Source of the DNA: Mycobacterium sp. ELW1
GTDB lineage: Bacteria > Actinomycetota > Actinomycetes > Mycobacteriales > Mycobacteriaceae
DNA length: 64,000 bases
Assembly: GCF_008329905.1 (NCBI RefSeq)
Contig: NZ_CP032155.1
Coordinates: forward strand, 2,294,001 to 2,358,000
Direction: 5' to 3'
Shown: positions 46,409-56,623 of the stretch, one piece after another
Position numbering within the stretch: the first letter of the stretch is position 1
Layout of the letters: each line of letters opens with the position of its first letter
The notes under the pieces: model-generated
Told to the model about the DNA's origin: nothing
Databases searched by the model: none
Seen by the model: only the letters and a program-made list of their open reading frames with translations
Position numbers and translations under genes: made by a program

Positions 46409-46569
46409 ATGCGGTTTCAACGCGCGAAGAATATCCAATGGTGGTGTTTCTTCCCGGGGGGAGTGCGCCTGCAAAGAATTAGGAACTGGGAATTCCTGAT
46501 CCACAGCCCGTCAATTTACCTGGCCTGAAATATGGCCCAAAAATCAGTAACGAATGAGGAGCAAGACCA

Positions 46570-48345
46570 ATGAGAAAATACATCTATCCTTGTGCAACGG
46601 GAATTGCGATCGCCGGTACGGGCGTGGCTTTGGCCTTCGGAGCCGGTGCCGCGCAGGCCGCGCCTGCGCTCGCCCCACCTCTGTCACCGACTGTGAGCGC
46701 TGAGTCGGCGACTGGCCTCCAGTGCATGATGGTGGGATCCGGATGTTCGGCAACCAGTGCTCTGCAGGTCAACGCCTCGGCACTCACCCTGAACGCGCCC
46801 ACCCCGAATATGCTTGCCGCCGCGATGTTCAGCCCCGGTGGGGTGAATCAACCGCTGTACGGCCTTATCGGAATTGCCGGGCAGATCCCGATTGTGAACA
46901 TCTTCATCGCTAACGGCACGAATGGCGCCGCGGGCACCAGCGTCAACGGCGGGCGTGCCGGATTGTTGATCGGCTATGGCGGTATCGGCGGTTCCGGCTC
47001 GACCGGACTGGCCGGCGGTAATGGCGGAGCCGGCGGGCTGTTCTTCGGCAACGGCGGCGGCGGAGGCGCCGGCGGAACCAGTGCCGCAGGCGGCAATGGC
47101 GGAAACGCCGGGTCCTTGGCACTGTTCGGACACGGCGGCAGCGGCGGCACAGGCGGCAACGGCACCGCGGGCACGGCCGGCACGGCAGGTGGCGGCACCG
47201 CCGCGAACGGCGTGACCGGTACGACAGGTACGACTATCGGCTCGACGGGCGCGGACGGCGTAAATCCGACCCCGAGTGGCCCCGCAGGCCAACCAGGTGT
47301 GGCCGGCGGAACCAACCCGGTCCTCGGCGGTAACGGCACAGCCGGCACCGACGGCAACGGTGGTGGCGAAGGTGGCGCCGGCGGCGCTGCGGACGGAGCG
47401 GCACCCGTGACACAAGGTGGCCTGGGTGCCAGTGGTGGCAACGGCACCGCAGGTGCAAACGGCGGCGCCGGTGGCGCCGGCGGTGAGTCGACCAACACCG
47501 CTGCTGGCGGAGTGGCGTTGGGCGGTAATGGTGCCAATGGCGGCAACGGCGGAACCGGTAACACCAACGGTGGTGCCGGCGGTGCCGGTGGCGCCGCGAC
47601 CAGCACCACGGGGGTCGGAACTGGTGGCACGGGTGGCAACGGCGGCAACGGGGGAACCGGTGCGGCAGGTCAGGCCGGCGGAACCGGAAGTGCCGGCGGA
47701 GCCGGCACCAACGGCGCCAACGGCACCAACGCCGGAACCAACGGCACTGCGGGCGGACCCGCAGGCGCCGGCGGTAACGGTGGCACAGGTGGCCTCTTCG
47801 GTTCGGGCGGTGCGGCCGGTAACGGTGGCACCGGCGGGACCGGCGGCGTAGGCGGCGCAGGCCAGGCCGGCGGTAACGGTGGCACCGGCGGAACCGGTGC
47901 TGCAGGCGGGACCGGCGGAGCCGGTGACGCTGGTGGTAACGGTGGCGTCGGCGGTGCCGGCGGTGCCGGGACAGGCGCTGGCGGAACCGGTGTCGGTGGT
48001 GTTGGTGGAACCGGCGGCTCGGGCGCTACAGGCGGTCCGGGCGGTGCGGGTGGTACCGGTGGCGCTGGCGGAACCGGCGGAACCGGTGGAACCGGTGCTG
48101 CTGGCGGAACCGGCGGAACCGGTGGAACCGGCGCTACAGCCGGAACCCCGGGACGCGGCGGTATCTTCGGCCGCCCAGGCCGTACCGGCACAACGGGTAG
48201 CACTGGCGCGACCGGCACCACCGGCGCGACCGGGGCGACCGGATCCAATGGTGCGACCGGGAACACCGGCGCAACCGGCGCTTCCGGCGCCAGTGGGGCC
48301 AACGGCACCAACGGTGCCAACGGCGCCAAGGGTGCTTCGTCATAA
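46570..48345 (+). CDS. Secreted glycine-rich PGRS-type protein lacking a PE domain
   Basis: This is a 591-residue exported protein. It begins with a classic signal peptide (residues 1-31, ending AAQA) where PE_PGRS proteins have a PE domain. A linker with two cysteines ([10 protein letters not shown]) follows, then a GRPLI-like segment (ANGTNGAAG...[12 protein letters not shown], about residues 116-140), and about 390 residues of GGxGG repeats typical of PGRS. The last 60 residues switch to collagen-like GATG/GSTGATG triplets. GAGGAG lies just upstream of ATG 46570. It is probably cell-surface exposed. Confidence 0.88.
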   Translation: MRKYIYPCATGIAIAGTGVALAFGAGAAQAAPALAPPLSPTVSAESATGLQCMMVGSGCSATSALQVNASALTLNAPTPNMLAAAMFSPGGVNQPLYGLIGIAGQIPIVNIFIANGTNGAAGTSVNGGRAGLLIGYGGIGGSGSTGLAGGNGGAGGLFFGNGGGGGAGGTSAAGGNGGNAGSLALFGHGGSGGTGGNGTAGTAGTAGGGTAANGVTGTTGTTIGSTGADGVNPTPSGPAGQPGVAGGTNPVLGGNGTAGTDGNGGGEGGAGGAADGAAPVTQGGLGASGGNGTAGANGGAGGAGGESTNTAAGGVALGGNGANGGNGGTGNTNGGAGGAGGAATSTTGVGTGGTGGNGGNGGTGAAGQAGGTGSAGGAGTNGANGTNAGTNGTAGGPAGAGGNGGTGGLFGSGGAAGNGGTGGTGGVGGAGQAGGNGGTGGTGAAGGTGGAGDAGGNGGVGGAGGAGTGAGGTGVGGVGGTGGSGATGGPGGAGGTGGAGGTGGTGGTGAAGGTGGTGGTGATAGTPGRGGIFGRPGRTGTTGSTGATGTTGATGATGSNGATGNTGATGASGASGANGTNGANGAKGASS

Positions 48346-48387
48346 CCGGCACGGCATGGCCCCGATAAGAGGCCATTACTGATCGGA

Positions 48388-48423
48388 CACTCGGGGTGTC
48401 GGCTAACGCCGGCGCCCCGAGTG
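48388..48423 (+). terminator. Hairpin downstream of the PGRS gene
   Basis: CACTCGGGG and CCCCGAGTG are perfect arms, extended by an inner CGGC/GCCG pairing around TAAC. There is no T-run, so this would be a U-less mycobacterial-type terminator. It lies 43 bp after the stop. Confidence 0.6.
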
Positions 48424-48454
48424 CGTTGTCAGGCAGCGAAGGAGGTGGGCTCAC

Positions 48455-49375
48455 ATGGTGTTTCGACATGGTGTGGCGCCGATCAGCGGCAGGCATCCGC
48501 AGAGCGCGGGGACGCTTCCCACGCAGGACGTCGGCCGGCTGCTATTGCACTGTGCTGATCGGCCCGGACTGGTGGCAGCCGTCAGCACGTTCCTTGCGCG
48601 CACGGGGGCCAACATCATCTCGCTGGATCAGCATGCGACAGCCCAGGCTGGCGGAATGTTTATGCAGCGCACAATCTTTCATCTACCTGGATTGTCCACG
48701 GCGCGCGACGCTGTGGAACGCGACTTCGCCGACCGGGTGGCCTCGCGGTTCAGCATGGACTTCACCCTCACCGAAGCCGCCCGACCCAAGCGGGTGGCGA
48801 TCATGACGTCGACGGCGGACCACTGTCTACTGGACCTGCTGTGGCGCAACCGCCGCGGCGAGCTGGACATGTCGATTGTCATGGTGATCTCCAACCATCC
48901 GAACCTGGCCGATCAGGTCCGCGCATTCGGTGTCCCGTTCGTACACGTGCCGGCAACCAGAGAGATCCGCGCGCAGGCCGAAGCACGTCAACTCGAGATG
49001 TTGCGCGACAACATCGATCTCGTGGTGCTGGCGCGCTACATGCAGATCCTTTCGCCTTCCTTCCTGGCTCAGGTCGGCTGCCCGTTGATCAACATCCACC
49101 ACTCGTTCCTGCCCGCATTCGTCGGCGCCGCGCCCTATCGCCGGGCGAAGGAACGCGGTGTGAAACTCGTGGGGGCCACAGCGCACTACGTGACCGAGTC
49201 ACTCGACGAGGGGCCCATCATCGAACAGGACGTCGTGCGAGTGGACCACCGTCACGATGTCGGCGATCTGACCCGGCTCGGCGCGGACGTCGAGCGGGCC
49301 GTGCTCTCCCGTGCGGTGTTGTGGCACTGCCAGGACCGCATCATCCGAAACGGCAATCAGACAATCGTTTTCTGA
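48455..49375 (+). CDS. purU: Formyltetrahydrofolate deformylase
   Basis: This 306-residue enzyme hydrolyses 10-formyl-THF to THF and formate, feeding formate to purine synthesis and balancing one-carbon pools. An N-terminal ACT domain ([20 protein letters not shown], residues 29-48) precedes the formyltransferase fold. The catalytic Asn/His and Asp are in [12 protein letters not shown] and [11 protein letters not shown]. The C-terminus [10 protein letters not shown] is typical. GGAGG with 9-nt spacing supports ATG 48455. Confidence 0.94.
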   Translation: MVFRHGVAPISGRHPQSAGTLPTQDVGRLLLHCADRPGLVAAVSTFLARTGANIISLDQHATAQAGGMFMQRTIFHLPGLSTARDAVERDFADRVASRFSMDFTLTEAARPKRVAIMTSTADHCLLDLLWRNRRGELDMSIVMVISNHPNLADQVRAFGVPFVHVPATREIRAQAEARQLEMLRDNIDLVVLARYMQILSPSFLAQVGCPLINIHHSFLPAFVGAAPYRRAKERGVKLVGATAHYVTESLDEGPIIEQDVVRVDHRHDVGDLTRLGADVERAVLSRAVLWHCQDRIIRNGNQTIVF

Positions 49376-49392
49376 AAGCACCGCGGCGATTT

Positions 49393-52261
49393 CTATCTGA
49401 GCAGTTCGCCGTGCGGCCTGGTGGACAGCGGCCGCGGCCGCACCACACGAGGCCACCAGAACCATCGCCCGAGCAGCGCGGCGATCGCCGGCGTCATGAA
49501 CGCTCGAATCACCAGGGTGTCGAACATCAGGCCGAGCCCGATCGTCGTGCCGACCTGCGCGATGACTTTCATGCTGCTGACCGACATCGCCATCATCGTG
49601 AAGGCGAACACCAGGCCGGCCGCGGTCACCACCGACCCGGTGCCGCCCATCGCGCGGATGATGCCGGTGTTGATGCCGGCCGGGATTTCCTCTTTCATCC
49701 TCGCGACCAGCAGCAGGTTGTAGTCGGCGCCGACCGCCAACAGGATGATGACCGCCATCGCGATCACGATGAACTGCAGCGGCATCCCGAGGATGTGCTG
49801 CCAGAGCAGGATCGACAATCCGTAGGACGCTCCGAGCGACAGCACGACGGTGCCGACGATCACGGCCGCCGCGACCAGAGCCCGGGTGATCAGCAGCATG
49901 ATGATGAAGATCAGCGACAGCGCGGCCAGTCCGGCGATCAGAAGGTCGTAGGAGTTGCCTTCCTCCATGTCCTTGAACGCCGAAGCGGTACCGCCGAGAT
50001 AGACCTTCGAACCTTCCAGCGGAGTGCCCTTTGATGGCTTCGAAGACGGCGGCCTTGATGGCGTCGATGCGTTCGATGCCTTCGGCGGACATCGGGTCCT
50101 GCTCGTGGGAGATGATGAACCGCGCCGCGTGGCCATTGGGGGAGATGAAGTTCTTCATGCCGCGCTTGATCTCGTCGTTGTCGAAGATCTCGGGCGGCGC
50201 GTAGAACGTGTCGTCGTTCAGGGAGTCGTTGAACGCCGCCGCCATGGCCGACGAGCCGTCGTTCATCGCGGCGATCTGATCCTGCATGCCGGACTGGGTC
50301 GACTGCATCGTCAGCATCATGATGCGCATCCGCTTCATCGACTCGATCGACGAGCGCATCAGCGGAATCATCTGCGGCATAATCGAATCGAGATCGCGCA
50401 GATCGGGGACCAACCGCGCGATGTCGTCGGTCATGGTGTCGACGCCGTCGAGAGCGTCGAAGGTCGACCGAACCGCCCAGCACATGGGGATGTCGTAGCA
50501 GTGCGGCTCCCAGTACAGGTAGCTGCGGAGCGGGCGGAAGAAGTCGTCGAAGTCGGAGATGTGGTCTCGCAGTGCCGCGATGTCCACAGCGGTCTGTTCG
50601 GTCTTGCCGACCATGTCGTGCGTGGTCGCGCTGAGCTGCTCCATCAATCCGATCATCTGGGTCATCGTGTTGATGGTGTTCTGCATCTCCTGACCCTGAA
50701 CCAGCATGTCGGCCATCCGGTCTTCCATGTAGGACCGATTCATCGTCTGCAGCGAGCCGCTGATACTCATCTGAGCCGGAATTGTGCTGTACTTCAGGGG
50801 TTTTCCATCCGGGCGCGTGATGGACTGGACCCGGCCGACGCCGGGAACTCTCGTGACGGCCTTGGTGATCCGCTCGAGCACCAGGAAGTCCGCCGGGTTG
50901 CGCAGATCCTGGTCGGTCTCGATGAGCAACAGTTCGGGGTTCATCCGGGCGACGGGGAAGTGCCGCTCCGCTGCCGCGAAGCCCTCGTTGGCCGGCAGAT
51001 CGGCGGGCAGGTATTTGCGGTCGTCGTAATTGGGCCGGTAGCCGGGCAGCGCGATCAGCCCGATCAACGCGATGAAGACGGTCAGAAACAGCACCCATCC
51101 CGGCCAGCGCACCACCACCGCGCCGAGCCTGCGCCAGAACCGGATTCGCATCGCTCGCTTGGGTTCCAGCAGGCCGAAACGGCTGGCGACCGTCACGATC
51201 GACGGCCCGAGCGTCAGCGCGGAGAACACCGCGACCACCATGCCGACGGCAAGCGGGATACCCAACGTGTGGAAGTAGGGCAGCCGGGTGAACGTCAGGC
51301 AGCACGTCGCGCCGGCGATCGTCATGCCGGAAGCCAGCACCACGTGCGCGGTACCCCGAAACATCGTGTAATAGGCCGACTCTCGGTCCTGCCCAGCCAC
51401 GCGGGCTTCCTGGTAACGGCCGATGAGGAAGATGGCGTAATCGGTCGTCGCGGCCAGAGCCAGCGGCACCAGAATCTGCGTGACGAACGTCGTCAGGCCA
51501 ATCAGGTTGTGATACGCCAGGAATGCCACCGCGCCCTGGGTCACCGACAGTCCCATGACGAGCATCACCAGAACGATTCCGACAGTCGTGATCGATCGGT
51601 AGAAGAACAGCAGCATGCAGATGATGACCGCGACGGTGGCGATCTTCACCACCTGGATGCTGCGCCCGCCTTCTTTCTGCTGGTCGGTCTGCATCGCCGA
51701 ACCGCCGGTCACGAACGTCGTGACGCCCGGCGGCGGAGGCAGGTCTTTCACGATCTTCTGGACGGCCGCAACCGACGCGTTGCCCAGCGACTCACCCATG
51801 TTCCCGGCGAGCGCCACCTGAACGTAAACGGCCTTCCCGTCGGAGCTGAGCGCGCCGGCCTCGGTCAGCGGATCGCCCCAGAAGTCTTGAACGTGCTGCA
51901 CGTGGGTGGTGTCCGCGCGCAATGTGGTGATCAGCTCGTCGTAGTACTGGCGGGCCGCCACATCGAGGGGCCGCTGGCCCTCCAGGACGATCATCACGGC
52001 GTTGTCGGAATCGGACTCCTCGAAGACCTTGCCGTTGCGCATCAAGGCGATCACCGACGGGGATTCCTTCGGTGACAATGACACCGCACGCATCTCACCG
52101 ACGACGTCCAGCGGTGGCACGAAGACGGTCAGCGCGCCGATGACGGCAAGCCAGCCGAGGATGATCGGTATCGCCAGGCGGCGGATCCAGCGGGCCACCC
52201 CGGGTTTCGGCTCGACGGAGGCCTCACCCCGCCGGTGCGGCACCTCGGTCTGAGTCCCCAC
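49393..52261 (-). pseudogene. MmpL-family RND transporter with a frameshift
   Basis: Second gene of a tandem mmpL pair, starting at GTG 52261 ([14 protein letters not shown]). The frame is clean for about 743 codons, then breaks where the intact paralogue has [12 protein letters not shown]. Here the plus-strand run TTT at 50030-50032 has one T more than the paralogue, and the downstream frame continues with [15 protein letters not shown] to the stop at 49393. Restored, it would be about 956 residues with 11-12 helices, like MmpL4/5. A genuine mutation and a sequencing error are both possible. Confidence 0.82.
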
Positions 52262-52291
52262 GGCGTCCAGTCATAGCAGAACCGCCGACAG

Positions 52292-55153
52292 CTAGCGCAG
52301 CAATTGACCGTGCGGACGCGTCGACAGCGGTTTGGGCCGCACCACCTGCGGCCACCAGAACCACGGGCCCATCATGGCCGCGATCGCCGGTGTCATGAAT
52401 GCCCGCACCACCAGGGTGTCGAACAGCAGGCCGAGTCCGATCGTCGTACCCACCTGGGCCACCACCACCATCGCGCTCACCGACATCGAGATCATGGTGA
52501 AGGCAAACACCAGGCCGGCCGCGGTCACCACCGACCCACTGCCGCCCATCGCACGGATGATGCCGGTGTTGATGCCGGCCGGTATCTCTTCTTTCATCCG
52601 GGCGACCAGGAGCAGGTTGTAGTCGGCGCCGACGGCCAACAGGATGATCACGGCCATCGCCATGACCATGAACTGCAGCTCGATGCCCAGGATGTGCTGC
52701 CAGAGCAGCACCGACAGCCCGAACGACGCCCCGAGTGACAGCACGACGGTGCCGACGATCACCGCCGCGGCCACGATGGCCCGGGTGATCAGCAGCATGA
52801 TGATGAAGATCAGCGACAGCGCCGCCACGCCGGCGATCAACAGGTCGTACTTGTTGCCCTCCTGCATGTCTTTGAAGGCCGATGCGGTGCCACCGAGGTA
52901 GACCTTCGACCCTTCCAGGGGTGTGCCCTTGATGGCTTCGAAGACGGCGTTCTTGATGGCGTCGATGCGGTTGATGCCGTCGGCCGACAGCGGGTCGTCC
53001 TCGTGGGAGATGATGAATCGGACGGCGTGGCCGTTGGGGGAGATGAAGTTCTTGATGCCGCGCTTGAATTCGTCGTTGTCGAAGATCTCCGGCGGCAGAT
53101 AGAACGTGTCGTCGTTCAGCGAATCGTTGAAGGCGGCGCCCATTGCCGCCTGGTTCTCGCTCAAGGCGGCCTGCTGATCCTGCTGCCCGGCCTGGGTGGC
53201 CTGCTGGGTCAGCATCATGATGCGCATCCGCTTCATCGACTCGATCGACGAGTTCATCAGGGGAATCATCTGCGGCATCACGGCGTCGAGCGCATGCATG
53301 TCGGGCAACAGCTGTTGGATGTCGTCGGTCATCTTGTCCACTCCGTCGAGAGTGTCGAAGACCGACCGCGTGGACCAGCACAGCGGGATGTCGTAGCAGT
53401 GCGGCTCCCAGTACAGGTAGCTGCGGATCGGGCGGAAGAAGTCGTCGAAATCGGAGATGTGGTCCCGCAGCTGCGCGATGTCCACTGCCGTCTTGTCGGT
53501 CTTGCCCACCATGTCGTGCGTGACGCCGCTCAACTCTTCCATCAGCGAGATCATCTGCGTCATCGTGTTGATGGTCTTCTGCATGTCCTCACCCTGAACC
53601 AGCATGTCGGCCATCCGGTCCTGCATGTATGACCGGTTCATCGTCTGGCCGGTGCTGCCCATGCTCATCTGGGACGGAATCGTGCTGTATTTCAACGGCT
53701 TACCGGCGGGACGCGTGATCGACTGAACCCGGCCGATTCCCGGCACCTTGGCGATCGCCTTGCTGATCTTCTCGATCACCAGGAAGTCGGCCGAGTTGCG
53801 CACGTCCTGGTCGGTCTCCAGCAGCAGCATCTCGGGGTTCATCCGGGCGATGGGGAAGTGCCGCTCGGCGGCCGCGAAGCCCTCGTTGGCCGGCAGGTCG
53901 GCCGGCAGATACTTCCGGTCGTTGTAGTTCGCCTGGTAGCCCGGCAGAGTGATCAGCCCGATCAGGGCGATCATCACCGTCGCGAACAGGATGGCGGCGG
54001 GCCAGCGCACCACGGCCGCACCGAGGCGCCGCCAGAACCGGATCCGCATCGCCCGCTTGGGTTCGAGGAGTCCGAACCGGCTGGCCACCGTCACGATCGC
54101 CGCGCCCAGCGTCAGCGCCGACACAACCGCGACCACCATGCCGACAGCCAGCGGAACACCGAGCGACTTGAAGTACGGCAGTCGGGTGAACGACAGACAG
54201 AACGTCGCGCCGGCGATCGTCATGCCCGAGCCCAGCACCACGTGCGCGGTGCCGTGGTACATCGTGTAGTAGGCGTCCTCGCGGCTCTCGCCGACCGATC
54301 TGGCCTCTTGATATCGCCCGATCAGGAAGATCGCATAGTCCGTTGTCGCCGCTATCGCCAATGTCACCAATAGCTGGGTTGCGAACGGCGACAGGCCGAT
54401 CAGGTTGTGATAACCCAGGAAGGCGACGGCACCACGGGTCACTGTCAGGCCCAGGATCAGCATCACCAGGACCAGCCCGACGGTGATGAATGATCGGTAG
54501 AAGAACAGCAGCATGATGACGATCACGCCGATGGTGGTCATCTCGATGATCCGGATGCTCTTGTCACCGGCATGCTGCTGGTCGGCCTGTAGCGCCGGGC
54601 CGCCGGTCACGAAGACTTTTACACCCGGCGGCGGTGACAAGCCCTTGACGATCTTCTGGACCGCCTCCACCGAATCGTTGCCCAGGGTCTCGCCCATGTT
54701 CCCGGCGAGCGCCACCTGCACGTAGACGGCTTTCGAGTCGGCGCTCAGCGCCCCGGCTTCGGTGAGCGGATCACCCCAGAAGTCCTGGATGTGTTGCACG
54801 TGCGTGGTGTCGGCCCGCAGCGCGGCGATCATGTCGTTGTAGAAGCGGTGGGCGTCGTCGCCGAGGGGCTGGTCGCCCTCCAGCACGATCATCGCCGAAC
54901 TGTCGGAGTCGGACTCTTCGAAGACCTTGCCGGAGCGCATCATCGCGATGACCGACGGCGCCTCCTTCGGCGACATCGACACCGCGCGCAGCTTGCCGAC
55001 TTCTTCCAGCTGCGGAACCGAGACGTTCAGCACCACGATCAGCCCGAGCCAACCAAGGATGATCGGCACCGCCAAGCGGCGGATCCACTTGGCCAGCGCC
55101 GCTCGTTGCGGCGGCTCGGCGTGGACCACGCGTTCTTCGATAGGGGTGCTCAC
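52292..55153 (-). CDS. MmpL-family RND lipid/siderophore exporter
   Basis: This 953-residue RND transporter has two six-helix bundles and two large periplasmic loops. Proton-relay DY pairs appear as [18 protein letters not shown] and [17 protein letters not shown] in helices 4 and 10. The long loop with [12 protein letters not shown] and a Cys pair (HCYDIPLCW) matches the MmpL4/MmpL5 group, which exports siderophores or drugs with MmpS partners; no mmpS gene is adjacent. GTG 55153 has GAAGGGGG upstream. The near-duplicate gene follows 30 bp downstream. Confidence 0.9.
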   Translation of the reverse strand: MSTPIEERVVHAEPPQRAALAKWIRRLAVPIILGWLGLIVVLNVSVPQLEEVGKLRAVSMSPKEAPSVIAMMRSGKVFEESDSDSSAMIVLEGDQPLGDDAHRFYNDMIAALRADTTHVQHIQDFWGDPLTEAGALSADSKAVYVQVALAGNMGETLGNDSVEAVQKIVKGLSPPPGVKVFVTGGPALQADQQHAGDKSIRIIEMTTIGVIVIMLLFFYRSFITVGLVLVMLILGLTVTRGAVAFLGYHNLIGLSPFATQLLVTLAIAATTDYAIFLIGRYQEARSVGESREDAYYTMYHGTAHVVLGSGMTIAGATFCLSFTRLPYFKSLGVPLAVGMVVAVVSALTLGAAIVTVASRFGLLEPKRAMRIRFWRRLGAAVVRWPAAILFATVMIALIGLITLPGYQANYNDRKYLPADLPANEGFAAAERHFPIARMNPEMLLLETDQDVRNSADFLVIEKISKAIAKVPGIGRVQSITRPAGKPLKYSTIPSQMSMGSTGQTMNRSYMQDRMADMLVQGEDMQKTINTMTQMISLMEELSGVTHDMVGKTDKTAVDIAQLRDHISDFDDFFRPIRSYLYWEPHCYDIPLCWSTRSVFDTLDGVDKMTDDIQQLLPDMHALDAVMPQMIPLMNSSIESMKRMRIMMLTQQATQAGQQDQQAALSENQAAMGAAFNDSLNDDTFYLPPEIFDNDEFKRGIKNFISPNGHAVRFIISHEDDPLSADGINRIDAIKNAVFEAIKGTPLEGSKVYLGGTASAFKDMQEGNKYDLLIAGVAALSLIFIIMLLITRAIVAAAVIVGTVVLSLGASFGLSVLLWQHILGIELQFMVMAMAVIILLAVGADYNLLLVARMKEEIPAGINTGIIRAMGGSGSVVTAAGLVFAFTMISMSVSAMVVVAQVGTTIGLGLLFDTLVVRAFMTPAIAAMMGPWFWWPQVVRPKPLSTRPHGQLLR

Positions 55154-55263
55154 CAGGCCCCCTTCGGCTCAACGCCCCAGCTGGGCACCTCGGTGCTAAT
55201 CCTCCCGTGCGGCGAAATTACTTAGATAGTCATACCAGACTGCCGGCTTCCTGTGTGAGGTCG

Positions 55264-55276
55264 GTAACGGCGTTAC
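55264..55276. promoter_or_regulatory. Palindrome upstream of the mmpL pair
   Basis: GTAACG-G-CGTTAC is a perfect dyad around one central base, about 110 bp upstream of the mmpL start. The rest of 55154-55500 holds no gene; AGTC-n6-GACT near 55229-55242 is a weaker dyad. A TetR-type repressor site is a reasonable guess. Confidence 0.4.
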
Positions 55277-55500
55277 AACCGGCTCGACGACGTATCGCGG
55301 CCGTACGCAGCGGACGAGCTACGGCATGGTCGCTGCATTGCGCCACCACCATAGGGTCGACACAGCGATCCGGGCGATGAATGGCCGATGAGTTGCCCGG
55401 CGACTGTCCGGTGCGGAGTTCATCGGTGTACGGATCCCGCTGGTCGGAACCCTTGTCGAGCTCGGTTGGGTCGCGTAGCCACAGTCTGGTGAGCCATTGC

Positions 55501-56619
55501 GTGCCGTCGCCGTCGAACACGACCTTCGGGGTGGAGGAGGAGTTCCTGCTCGTCGAGCACGGCTCCGGTGTGCCTTTCGGACACAACCTGGCAGTCATCG
55601 AAGCAGCTCGTGCGCAGGGCCTGACCTTGACGACCGAATTCGCCAGCTGCCAAGTCGAGACCGACACCTCGGTGCACACCTCGTCGGCCGATCTTCGCGC
55701 GGAGCTGGTGCAGTTGCGCAGGGTTGCCGCACGCGCCGCGGCCAGCGTCGGCGCGCGGCTGTTGCCGGTCGCGGTGCCGCCAATCGGGACGGCGCCGTTC
55801 ACACTCACCGACAGCTCCCGATTCGAGTGGATTACCGAGTCGTTCGGGAGTTTGACGTATGGCCAGGTGATCTGCGGCTGCCATGTCCACGTCGGTATGC
55901 CGGATCGCGAAACCGCCCTCCAGGTGGGCAATTTCATCCGGCTTTGGTTGCCTTCTCTGTTGGCGCTCACGGCGAATTCGGCGGTCTACGCCGGCTTTGA
56001 CACCGGTTACGCGAGCTGGCGCGCGGTCCAGCAGACGGGCTGGCCGGTCTCAGGCCCGCCGCCCTACTTCCGATCGGTCGAACACTTCGACGAAGTGGCA
56101 GCTGTGCTGCACGAGACGGGGGCGGTCCTCGACGAACGCATGCTGTATTGGGATATCCGTCCGTCGAGCCACCTAGCGACGATCGAGGTTCGGGTTGCTG
56201 ATGTCGCGGCGACGGTCGATGAAGCCGTCACATTCGCAACCCTGGTGCGAGCACTGGCGATCACCGCACTGGGCGAGCTCGAATCCGGACGCACGGCGCC
56301 GGAGATCGGCACCGAAACGCTGGTGGCCGCCAAGTGGAAGGCTGCCCACGACGGCCTTACCGGTCAGGGGTACGACGTGCGCGAAGGTCGGATAACCTCG
56401 GCGCGCGAGGTCCTGCAGTCACTAATCAGGTGGGTTGCGCCCGCGCTCGAAGAGCTCGGTGACTACGACGGCGTCTGTGAGTCAGTGGAGCGGCGCTTCG
56501 CCGACGGAAACGGCGCCGTCCGGCAGCGCAGGGCTCTTCATCGAGGTGGAGGATTGACCGCGCTGGTCGCAGAACTGGCCGTCCCGGCCGAATCGGAAGA
56601 CCCGGTCGGCGTGCCCTGA
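55501..56619 (+). CDS. Carboxylate-amine ligase of the YbdK/GCS2 family
   Basis: This 372-residue protein matches glutamate-cysteine ligase type 2 (YbdK), which couples a carboxylate to an amine with ATP. The start motif TFGVEEEFLLVE supplies metal-binding glutamates. CGCHVHVGM near residue 125 and the later WDIRPSSHLATIEVRVAD motif complete the active site. GTG 55501, with GGTGA upstream, gives the usual family length; an in-frame ATG at 55381 would add 40 unconserved residues. A thiol-related product is possible, but YbdK substrates are mostly unknown. It is convergent with the cysteine desulfurase gene, 4 bp apart. Confidence 0.85.
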   Translation: MPSPSNTTFGVEEEFLLVEHGSGVPFGHNLAVIEAARAQGLTLTTEFASCQVETDTSVHTSSADLRAELVQLRRVAARAAASVGARLLPVAVPPIGTAPFTLTDSSRFEWITESFGSLTYGQVICGCHVHVGMPDRETALQVGNFIRLWLPSLLALTANSAVYAGFDTGYASWRAVQQTGWPVSGPPPYFRSVEHFDEVAAVLHETGAVLDERMLYWDIRPSSHLATIEVRVADVAATVDEAVTFATLVRALAITALGELESGRTAPEIGTETLVAAKWKAAHDGLTGQGYDVREGRITSAREVLQSLIRWVAPALEELGDYDGVCESVERRFADGNGAVRQRRALHRGGGLTALVAELAVPAESEDPVGVP

Positions 56620-56623
56620 TGTG

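Larger units (their letters stand above)
45758..46569. other. Long AT-richer intergenic region between jetA and the PGRS gene
   Basis: More than 800 bp with clearly lower GC than the surroundings. It contains one near-consensus rightward promoter (46047-46075) and the remains of a small exported protein (46152-46408). An imperfect dyad, GATATTATTAC with GTAATATC, lies near 46004-46036. From 46409 to 46569 I see no gene; short dyads such as GGAATTCC and GGCC...GGCC precede the PGRS gene. Confidence 0.6.

Noticed and set aside
46980..48340. Dense GGC/GGT tandem repeats that look like a minisatellite or array
   Set aside because: The repeats stay in one frame and encode GGxGG and G-A-T triplets of the PGRS protein. 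Spacers of constant length, as in CRISPR, are absent.
50024..52075. A 683-codon plus-strand frame opposite mmpL
   Set aside because: It mirrors the codon pattern of the RND gene and carries no helix or enzyme motif.
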